A DNA stretch of 64,000 nucleotides from Peptoanaerobacter stomatis (GTDB taxonomy: Bacteria; Bacillota; Clostridia; Peptostreptococcales; Filifactoraceae), in contig NZ_JH815225.1 in the NCBI RefSeq assembly GCF_000238095.2, positions 274,724-338,723 on the forward strand, given 5' to 3'. The notes under the pieces are model-generated. The model made no database searches, was not told where the DNA came from, and was given only the letters and a program-made list of their open reading frames with translations. Positions within the stretch are counted from its first letter, which is position 1; each line of letters starts with the position of its first letter. Shown one piece after another: positions 35,096 to 43,022 of the stretch. Both the position numbers and the translations under genes were made by a program.

Positions 35096-38000
35096 ATGGC
35101 TGATTTTCCAGAATCTGCAGAGATGAAAAAAAATGTAGCTGATGTGATGACTAGGGGAATGGAACTAGTTGATTTATTTGTAAATAAAAATTATCTAATT
35201 GATATAGACCAATGTTCACCAATTCCATTAGATGACGGAGAAAAAACATTTTCAGCTATGTCCTTATTTCAAATCGATAAGATTGTATATGATTTGAATG
35301 AAAATATAAATGATAAATTAGTAAGTGTATATAGTGCTTTATCAAATTATGGTAGCTCTGCGATTCTGGTAATTTCTAGCGATGAAACAGGAGTTGGTTT
35401 TTATTTGGGTACAAGAGATACAAATAGACCAGATGTTGCAAAAGCAATTTTGAAAAAGAGCCTTAGAGGTAATTTTCCGGGTATAAATATCCTTGAAAAA
35501 AATGCATCCCAGATAGAAGCCTTTTTGCAAGATAAAATTCCAGAGGAATATTCTCACATGGCTGTGACAGCGGTTTCAATTGTGCCTAGTATGAGAGATG
35601 AAGAAGATAAGGATAGTTTTGTTCAAGGAATTGAAAAATTCATTGATTCAATGGCAGGAGAAAATTATACAGCTGTATTTGTATCATCGCCCTTAAGTAA
35701 GCAGGATTTGGAAGATAAAAAGCGAGGATACGAGGAACTATATTCTGCTTTATCACAATGTTCACAGATTGTAATGACATATGGTGAGAATGAAAGCGAT
35801 TCAGTTGCAGAAGGAATTAGTAGCGGATTTTCAAAATCAATTAATGACGGAATAAGTGACACTACAGGAAAAAATAGCGGTACTAATAGAAGTAAAGGGC
35901 GTTCTCATAACCACGGCTTCAGTTTCGGCTTGTTTGGAACTGGATTTAATATGAGCGGCGGAACAAATACGTCTATGGGTAGCTATGAAGGAACAAACGA
36001 AAGCCATACTGAGAATTATTCCGAAACAGAGACTACTAGTGATACGAAAACCAGTACTAAAACAAAAACACAAGGTACATCTGCAAGTATTCAATTAACA
36101 AGGCATAATAAAACTGTTGAAGAGTTACTTAAAAAAATAGATGAGCAACTTGAACGTATAAAAAATTGTGAATCATATGGTTTGTGGGATAGTGCGTGCT
36201 ATTTTATTGCAGATCAAGAAGAGGTGGCTATTGTTGCTGCTAATACATACAAAGCCTTAGTTGCGGGTGAAAAAACAAGTGTAGAAAATTCCTTTATTAA
36301 TATTTGGGATAGTGAATATGAACATCATGAAAAATCGCTTCAAATAATGGACTATCTTCGTTATGGTATGCATCCAAAATTTACATACGAAGCAAGTTTT
36401 TCAGGAACTGAATATGATAGTCAAGAAGTAACGGCAGCATCGCTTATAAGTGGAGTAGAACTTCCAATTTTAATGGGATTACCGCACAAATCTGTCAGTG
36501 GAGTTACATCAATTGAGGCAGCGGAATTTGGAAGAAATGTATTTCGCAAAGGCGGAGATAAACCAGACAGGGCAGTTAATATGGGTGCTATATATCATAT
36601 GGGAGAGGTATTTAAAAATAATAGAGTTGAGCTTAATCTTGAAACTCTAACATCTCATTGTTTTATTACAGGTTCCACTGGATCTGGTAAATCAAATACA
36701 ACTTCAAAGCTAATTGATGAACTGATAAAGCCAGAAAATAATGTCAAATTCATGGTTATTGAATCAGCAAAAGGTGAATATAAAATAGATTTTGGTGGTA
36801 TGCCAGGAATCAATATTTTCACCTCGAATCCCAAGTACTATTCAATGCTTTGCATTAACCCATTTGAATTTGATGAAGAAATACATGTATTGGAACATCT
36901 AGATAGATTAATAGAAATATTTAGTGCGTGTTGGCCTTTGTATGCAGCTATGCCAGCTATTTTAAAATCATCTTTTGAACGGGCATATATTATGCACGGA
37001 TGGGATTTGAACCATTCAACACACCAAGATATGGGAAATGGAAAATTTCCTAGTTTTAAAGATATCGTAAAGATTTTGCCTGTGATATTAAATGAATCAG
37101 AGTTTTCTGCTGAAACAAAAGGAAATTACGTTGGATCACTTGTAACAAGAGTAGAATCTCTTACGAATGGGTTGGTAGGCCAAATTTTTAATGGTGTACC
37201 TATTTCTGATGAGGTTTTATTTAATGAAAATACAATAGTTGATTTGAGTCGTGTGGGTTCTACAGAAACAAAAGCCCTCATTATGGGACTACTTGTATTG
37301 AAGTTAAGTGAATTTAGACAAGCGACATCCAAGGGAACTAATCTTCCATTGCATCATGTGACAATTATGGAAGAGGCACATAATTTGTTAAAAAGAACAT
37401 CAACTGATCAAGGACAAGAATCAGCTAATGTACAGGGAAAGTCTGTCGAAATGATCAGTAATTCAATATCTGAAATGCGAACTTATGGAGAAGGGTTTAT
37501 TATAGTTGATCAGTCTCCAACTGCAGTTGATATATCTGCAATAAAAAATACAAATACAAAGATTATTATGAGGCTGCCAGAAGCATTAGATTGTAAAGCA
37601 ATTGGTCATTCTATAGGACTGAATGATGAACAAATTCTTGAGTTAAGTAAGCTTGATAAAGGTGTTGCTGCAATTTTTCAAAATGATTGGTTAGAAACAG
37701 TACTAACAAAGATTGACAGATGTAGTGGGGCATATAAAATTTCGTCAGTAGTAAAAAATGATATGAATGCAGAGAAGGATGTCATTTTTAGCCTAATTGA
37801 AGAACTTATAAATGAATCTCAAGATAAAAAATATAATCTTAGTTGGCTAAAGGATTCGGTTCGTTCAAGCAAAGTAACAAAATCTTTTCAGACAACACTT
37901 GAAAAAATGGTCACTGATTTCTATGAAGAATGGATAAAGGGAAGCAAAAGAAATTTACTTGCTGAAGTAATCTTCAAAATTCTGAATTGCGGTGATTTGA

Positions 38001-38245
38001 TCAAGATGAACGAACCTGAATTGCCTGCAGGAATAAAGAAAAGTTCTATGTTAACTCCTGAGATCAGAAAGCAAGGAAATATATGGTGCGACAAGATATA
38101 TAAAGGACTAGACGTTTATGCAAACTTTTTAGATAAGTTTGTCAAGGATCAAGTATTTATGAATATCATTTTGCATCTGATAGAGGTCGATAAGAAATCG
38201 GATCAATATAAAGTTGCATTATACTGTGCAAAGCATAAAAAATAA
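35096..38245 (+). CDS. HerA/FtsK-superfamily (DUF87-type) ATPase
   Basis: 1049 residues. The N-terminal 240 residues are mixed alpha/beta with no known motif. A Ser/Thr/Gly/Asn-rich low-complexity stretch follows (about 240-335). The C-terminal half is a HerA-type ATPase: Walker A ITGSTGSGKSNTTSKLI (about 523-539), EFGR/AEFGRNVFRKGG beta-barrel-like part before it, Walker B VTIMEEAHNLLKR (about 754-766) and a sensor/arginine region IIVDQSPTAVDISAIKNTNT. HerA ATPases form hexameric pumps for DNA or protein translocation. In this operon it is the most likely motor or output module. It is the last clearly intact gene before a decayed effector-like gene. Confidence 0.8.
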   Translation: MADFPESAEMKKNVADVMTRGMELVDLFVNKNYLIDIDQCSPIPLDDGEKTFSAMSLFQIDKIVYDLNENINDKLVSVYSALSNYGSSAILVISSDETGVGFYLGTRDTNRPDVAKAILKKSLRGNFPGINILEKNASQIEAFLQDKIPEEYSHMAVTAVSIVPSMRDEEDKDSFVQGIEKFIDSMAGENYTAVFVSSPLSKQDLEDKKRGYEELYSALSQCSQIVMTYGENESDSVAEGISSGFSKSINDGISDTTGKNSGTNRSKGRSHNHGFSFGLFGTGFNMSGGTNTSMGSYEGTNESHTENYSETETTSDTKTSTKTKTQGTSASIQLTRHNKTVEELLKKIDEQLERIKNCESYGLWDSACYFIADQEEVAIVAANTYKALVAGEKTSVENSFINIWDSEYEHHEKSLQIMDYLRYGMHPKFTYEASFSGTEYDSQEVTAASLISGVELPILMGLPHKSVSGVTSIEAAEFGRNVFRKGGDKPDRAVNMGAIYHMGEVFKNNRVELNLETLTSHCFITGSTGSGKSNTTSKLIDELIKPENNVKFMVIESAKGEYKIDFGGMPGINIFTSNPKYYSMLCINPFEFDEEIHVLEHLDRLIEIFSACWPLYAAMPAILKSSFERAYIMHGWDLNHSTHQDMGNGKFPSFKDIVKILPVILNESEFSAETKGNYVGSLVTRVESLTNGLVGQIFNGVPISDEVLFNENTIVDLSRVGSTETKALIMGLLVLKLSEFRQATSKGTNLPLHHVTIMEEAHNLLKRTSTDQGQESANVQGKSVEMISNSISEMRTYGEGFIIVDQSPTAVDISAIKNTNTKIIMRLPEALDCKAIGHSIGLNDEQILELSKLDKGVAAIFQNDWLETVLTKIDRCSGAYKISSVVKNDMNAEKDVIFSLIEELINESQDKKYNLSWLKDSVRSSKVTKSFQTTLEKMVTDFYEEWIKGSKRNLLAEVIFKILNCGDLIKMNEPELPAGIKKSSMLTPEIRKQGNIWCDKIYKGLDVYANFLDKFVKDQVFMNIILHLIEVDKKSDQYKVALYCAKHKK

Positions 38246-38255
38246 GGTGATTGAA

Positions 38256-39250
38256 ATGAGCAAATATTGAATTGGATATTTGCAGTTGAATAGTAATAAA
38301 AAAATATTATATGACAAACTGGAAAAAGTAATAATAAATTATGAAACCACAGTAGATGTAACCTTAGGAAGTGATGTTGCTAATATATTAGGAACTGTTT
38401 TAGGAGACAATCCGGATATAGTACATGTTACAAATCCTAAGATTGTTATGGTTGGTGGACTCCTATTTCAAAAAGCTTCTTTGTTAGGAACTATAAATAG
38501 ACGTCAAGGGACAGTAATGGAGGATGAATTAAAGAAAAAAGCAGAGGAGATAGTCTGAGAAGTAGATAAAAACGCTCGAAATGATAGAGATATTTTGATG
38601 GGAATATCTGACTATTTTCAAAGAAACATTAGATATGACTACAACGATGCAAATTCATCGAAGGGAAATAATCCAAATGCTCATAATGCATATGATGCCA
38701 TTGTTCAAAACTTGGCAGTATGTGAGGGTATTGCCAAGGCATACTCCTTGATTTTGTCCTATTTTAATATAAGAAGTATGGCGGCATCTGGTAAAGCCGG
38801 AGGGGCTTTTTCGTTAATCCTGAATCATGCATGGAATATTGTAGAATATGAAAACGAATATTATCATTGTGATATTAAGTGGGATTTGTGTGGATATGTT
38901 GATAGACAGATATATTCGTATCAGTATTTTGGATTAGATGATTCGGAGATGTCCATAGATCACAAATGGAATCTAAAGACAGTCCCTAATTGTTCAGGAA
39001 GCAAATTATCATATTATAAAAATATAACAAATTATTTGCTTATTCGAATGATCAAATATCAGATATCATACGAAGGCAATATAACATTGGAAATAGTGTA
39101 ATACGCTTAAAAATGGACGATAAGCTTTCTTTTCCACAGAATACAAATGCCTTTATGGAAGAAAGAATTAGGAATGCTTTGGGAATACATGGTTTTCAAT
39201 ATTATTTGGATGATAAATCAAGGTGTTTGATAGTACTAAATATAACATAA
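38256..39250 (+). pseudogene. transglutaminase-like protease gene broken by two TGA codons and a frameshift
   Basis: An ATG behind AAGGTGA starts MSKY, then TGA (38268-38270), then IGYLQLNSNKKILYDK to a second in-frame TGA (38556-38558). The same frame then continues through a transglutaminase-like core: Cys in LAVCEGIAKAYSLIL, His in LNHAWNIVEYE and Asp in YHCDIKWDL. It stops at 39101. A different frame carries on with NSVIRLKMDDKLSFPQNTNA to 39250, so there is a frameshift near 39085-39100. The catalytic triad is conserved but expression of the whole protein should fail. It was probably an effector or processing peptidase of the operon. Confidence 0.75.
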
Positions 39251-39267
39251 AATTTGAGGTGAATAAG

Positions 39268-40725
39268 ATGAAGAAGGATACTCAACCAGCAAAAAAGAGC
39301 TATTTTTTCGGTCCTGGATGGAATGATTTAGGCAAGTTTATAAAAAGATTTTGGCAATTCAACCAAGACGATATAAAAAAGAAGGCAGAAAAAATTGAGA
39401 CGGGAAAAGGAATCATGTCTTTTTCTGGCGCAAGAGCTTTAATGTCTTGCATATCACTAATATTATTTGGAACTATTTTCTTTTGCCTTATAGCAGCCAC
39501 TGTATCTACTGTTTTGGGAGTGGCATTTTGCTTTGTGTACATATTGATATTAGCTATTTGGTTACTAGATCGTATTAATTTGATCAGTAAAGGAATTTTT
39601 GTTGCATGTCCAAATTGTAAGAGTAAATATTTAATACCGACATATATTTGTCCTAGTTGTGGGGAGAAGCATACAAAGCTTACACCAGGAAAGTATGGCG
39701 TATTTTTCAGGACTTGTAATTGTGGAAAAAAGTTACCATCCCATTTTTTGACAAAGAGAGGTAGTCTGGCCGCAGAATGTCCAAAATGTGGAGTTTCTCT
39801 AAGTGGAACGGCAACTAAGCCTTTGTGTATTCCAATTATAGGTGGACGTTCTTCTGGAAAAACTGCTTATATTAACGCATTTTCATATGAATTTATAGAA
39901 AAAGTAGCTCCAAGAAATGGTATAGAGATAAAACATTATAATGAAGAAACTGAACGTTTTTATAATCATGATATTAGTAATGACTATATGGGCGGAACTA
40001 CTCGAATGACAAAAACTGAAATGGATCTTAAACAGGCCAGTTCAAAAGCGTTCAGTTTTATTATACATCACAATAAGATTAGTCCTGATCGATTAGTGCA
40101 AATTTATGATGTTGCGGGAGAAAGTTTTGTAGACAATACAGAGAATGAGGAACAATTGCAATACACATATTGTCAAGGAATCGTGTTTATGCTTGATCCA
40201 TTGTCAATTCCTATGGTTAGAAATCATTTAGATGATACTATAAGCGAGATAGATAGATCTAGTGTAGGTACACTAGATGTAGACTTAGTATTGGATTCTT
40301 TCTTAAATAAAATTAGGCAGATTACGGGACAATCATCTACAGCGGTATTCAATATGCCTATAGCGATTGTTATTAGCAAAGGTGACATTAGAACTCTTGA
40401 TCGGTTTATCGGTGATGAAAAAATTTCTGAGTATATGACTGAAAATAATCTTGATATGGATTCATTTACAGTAGCAGAGGATGAATTGTGTAGAAAATTC
40501 TTGATGGAAAATGGATTGGCAAGTTTTGTAAGCAATATTGATTTGAAATTCAAAAATAATAGGTATTTTAAATGTAGCTCAATAGGACATACAAGGGAAG
40601 TCGGAAGATATAATCCACGCGGAGTATTAGAGCCGATGGAATGGATTTTTCAAACCGCTGATAGTGGAATGAAATCTATTTGGCATGAAAATAAATTTGG
40701 AAATATTAAGAGAGGCGATGAATAA
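39268..40725 (+). CDS. second membrane-anchored zinc-ribbon GTPase (paralogue)
   Basis: 485 residues, paralogous along its length to the GTPase at 22093. Shared features are the QPAKKSYFFG start, two membrane helices (about residues 60-110), zinc-ribbon pairs (CPNCKSKY, CPSCGEKH, CPKCG), P-loop GGRSSGKT (about 191), G3 equivalent YDVAGE (about 280), VISKGD in place of VISKID (about 369) and the C-terminal CSSIGHTREVGRYNPRGVLE. The Gly-for-Ile change in the G4-like motif is a small difference. TGAGGTG lies before ATG 39268; an upstream in-frame extension overlaps the pseudogene. It is followed by its own small membrane protein and a membrane-TPR protein. Confidence 0.8.
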   Translation: MKKDTQPAKKSYFFGPGWNDLGKFIKRFWQFNQDDIKKKAEKIETGKGIMSFSGARALMSCISLILFGTIFFCLIAATVSTVLGVAFCFVYILILAIWLLDRINLISKGIFVACPNCKSKYLIPTYICPSCGEKHTKLTPGKYGVFFRTCNCGKKLPSHFLTKRGSLAAECPKCGVSLSGTATKPLCIPIIGGRSSGKTAYINAFSYEFIEKVAPRNGIEIKHYNEETERFYNHDISNDYMGGTTRMTKTEMDLKQASSKAFSFIIHHNKISPDRLVQIYDVAGESFVDNTENEEQLQYTYCQGIVFMLDPLSIPMVRNHLDDTISEIDRSSVGTLDVDLVLDSFLNKIRQITGQSSTAVFNMPIAIVISKGDIRTLDRFIGDEKISEYMTENNLDMDSFTVAEDELCRKFLMENGLASFVSNIDLKFKNNRYFKCSSIGHTREVGRYNPRGVLEPMEWIFQTADSGMKSIWHENKFGNIKRGDE

Positions 40726-40727
40726 GA

Positions 40728-40955
40728 ATGGAAATAATTATTGCTTTAATACTTTTAGTCCTTGCATTATATGCTATTGTCTATGGATCGATATTTTTTA
40801 TCGCTGGAATGGCATATGGATATTGGGGATTATCGATAGGAATGGCACCTGTTCTTTGGTTACTCATGGGTATTGGTGCAATTGTAGGATTTATTTGTGC
40901 ATTGAAGAATGCTTTTAGAGCGGTAAGAGATCTTAGCGGAAAGGGTGTGAAGTAA
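40728..40955 (+). CDS. small membrane protein beside the second GTPase
   Basis: 75 residues, two hydrophobic helices (IIIALILLVLALYAIVYGSI and WLLMGIGAIVGFICAL) and a basic C-terminus (KNAFRAVRDLSGKGVK). It begins two bases after the GTPase stop and its own stop overlaps the next start (TAATG). Similar in size, topology and position to the small protein at 21842, though on the other side of its GTPase. Confidence 0.75.
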   Translation: MEIIIALILLVLALYAIVYGSIFFIAGMAYGYWGLSIGMAPVLWLLMGIGAIVGFICALKNAFRAVRDLSGKGVK

Positions 40956-42388
40956 TGGAACTAGAAGCGATTTGGCAAAAAATAGTTGAAGTTGCACTGA
41001 CCTTCTACAATTATGCTATGACTCAAGGTGAAAGCAATTTTATGTTGGTAAATTCTGACTTCATAAATGGAAATGATGTACCAGAAGAAGCAATGTATTT
41101 TTTCATCGGTTCATTCATCATAATGATATTATGTGCAATTTTTGCATGTGATTCCTTTAATATATTCCATCCTATAGAAGGAATTAGCGAATGGAAATCC
41201 AAGATATCTATCTTGAAAGTGGTAATTTTTGCTGCGGCAATTTTTTCAATTCACACTTTTTACAAAATGTTGGTCGGAATTGCAGGTGGATTTATTGGAG
41301 CCGATGCAAGTATAAGGACATTAGAGTGTCTTGGATCATATATTAATCCAATTGCAATAATGATTTATGCGTTTGCAATTAGCACGTTGACATTCCGTAG
41401 ACGGTGGTTTCAAGCATTTATGCTTGGATTAGCAGTATTTCTTACGCCATCAGCGATGTCGTTTTACGGTTTTACTAATGAGCACATTTCTCTATATGCG
41501 ACTGCGGGCGCAGTAGCAATTGTAGGTGGAATATTGCATGCATTATTCATGTATAAAAAGTGTACTCCATTTGTAGCATGTTTTGTATTAGATATTGTCT
41601 TTTTTATTTCTAAATACTTTGTGATTTATTATTCAGATGAAGTAAAACTAATAACTGCTACAGATATGTTAGGAAGAGTAAAGCAGTATATCGCTTGTGA
41701 GCAGATGGATTTTATATTTGCATTGATATTATTGTTAGTACTTTTTGCATATGAAATCGCAACATCTGAAACAGCAAAGATTAAAATATATGTGGTTTTA
41801 CCGATTGTTTTAGCAATTTTAACCGTGTTATCAATAATATTTGGAAAAACCGAACTTAAGTATCAACCGGACTATGAACAAGCGGTTTCATTATGGGAGA
41901 ACAATAATTACGAGGCGGCTCGTAATGCATTTATGGCATTGAACGGATATAAAGATAGTGATGAATATATAAGTAAATGTACCGAAAGAATAAATGCATC
42001 AATTTATGAGCAAGGCTTGGATCTTATACAGCAAGGAGATTATGAAGAAGCGATAAGATTATTTAATCTGATTTCAGATTATAGTGATGCTGTGGAAAAA
42101 ATTGAAGAATGTGAGACACACTTAACTAATAAATTGGCAGGAATATGGAATGGAGAACATGGAAGCGTGCTCACGCTAAATGAAGACGGAACTTGCTATT
42201 ATGTTGATGGTTCATCAGGTGAAGGATCTGGTACATGGTATGTGGATGATAAAACCACAATTAGAATAGAAACAGAAGCTCTAAATTATCAATTATATGC
42301 TTCCTTGGAAAATGGATATAATACTGAGTCAGTGTTAATGAAAGCCACTGGATCAAGTTGGAGAGATGAAACCTTCAGTAAACAGTGA
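40955..42388 (+). CDS. multi-pass membrane protein with TPR-like repeats
   Basis: 477 residues. Residues 40-300 contain about eight membrane helices (for example YFFIGSFIIMILCAIFACDS and IFALILLLVLFAYEIATSE). Residues 310-390 are two or three TPR-like repeats (QAVSLWENNNYEAARNAFMA, then GLDLIQQGDYEEAIRLFNLI). A C-terminal lipocalin-like or DUF-type beta segment follows (GIWNGEHGSVLTLNEDGTCY). The TPR part should lie on one side of the membrane as a protein-binding platform. The start overlaps the stop of the previous gene. Exact family unknown; it probably works with the second GTPase. Confidence 0.7.
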   Translation: MELEAIWQKIVEVALTFYNYAMTQGESNFMLVNSDFINGNDVPEEAMYFFIGSFIIMILCAIFACDSFNIFHPIEGISEWKSKISILKVVIFAAAIFSIHTFYKMLVGIAGGFIGADASIRTLECLGSYINPIAIMIYAFAISTLTFRRRWFQAFMLGLAVFLTPSAMSFYGFTNEHISLYATAGAVAIVGGILHALFMYKKCTPFVACFVLDIVFFISKYFVIYYSDEVKLITATDMLGRVKQYIACEQMDFIFALILLLVLFAYEIATSETAKIKIYVVLPIVLAILTVLSIIFGKTELKYQPDYEQAVSLWENNNYEAARNAFMALNGYKDSDEYISKCTERINASIYEQGLDLIQQGDYEEAIRLFNLISDYSDAVEKIEECETHLTNKLAGIWNGEHGSVLTLNEDGTCYYVDGSSGEGSGTWYVDDKTTIRIETEALNYQLYASLENGYNTESVLMKATGSSWRDETFSKQ

Positions 42389-42400
42389 AAGGTATCGTAC

Positions 42401-42972
42401 ATGAATATAGTTCAAAATGAAATCGAAAAATTAAATATAGAAGGGGAAGAACTGGAAAACACCGATGTTGACTTTGCTGATGGTGATGGAGTAAATGAAT
42501 TTGACGATTTTGTAAAAAAGATGAATGAAGGAGTAGATTCTTTAGAATATCCGGAAAGAAATTCTATATTCCAAAAATCAGATGAAAAACATCTGGAGCT
42601 TACTACGGAAGAAAATGTGAATAATATTATTGGTTCTATGACTGAAGAAAGAGAAATAAGATTCATACCAAATATCAAAGGTATGTGGGAAATAGAGAAA
42701 ACTTCTTAGAAGAAGTAGCACCTACACTTTTAAAATATTATTTAGATAATTATGAAAATATTTCTGCGAATGTCAATATACCAGAAAAAATTAATAGGGA
42801 TAATATCAATGAAGAATTGATTGTGAAGTTGATAAAAGTCAGAACTGTTTATTTTGATAGAAAAGGACAATATGGATGGTTGTGTGATTGTGTCTGGGAT
42901 GAAGAACATGGCATATGTATTTTGCTATCTGGAAATACATTAACAATTGAGGACTATGATTACCTATTGTAA
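42401..42972 (+). pseudogene. acidic-leader protein with DUF6985-like C-terminus, frameshifted
   Basis: The first frame (42401-42709, GAAAGG before ATG) encodes an acidic N-terminal module with DFADGDGVNEFDDFVKKMNE and TTEENVNNIIGSM, which is closely similar to the start of the protein at 43023. A second frame overlapping it (42685-42972) encodes ENFLEEVAPTLLKYYLDNYE and ends YFDRKGQYGWLCDCVWDEEH followed by GICILLSG. That end resembles DUF6985, a domain often found among immunity-like proteins. No ribosome binding site fits the second frame, so I read this as one gene split by a frameshift near 42690. It could alternatively be two genes. Confidence 0.55.
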
Positions 42973-43022
42973 TTTTAGAGAAAGAGCATAAAACTATACT
43001 GTAATTAAGGAGGAATTCCATA

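Noticed and set aside
38256-39101. TGA recoding (Trp, Gly or Sec) to explain two in-frame TGAs
   Set aside because: A frameshift near 39090 also breaks this gene, other genes here end in TGA, and no SECIS-like element is visible; decay is simpler.
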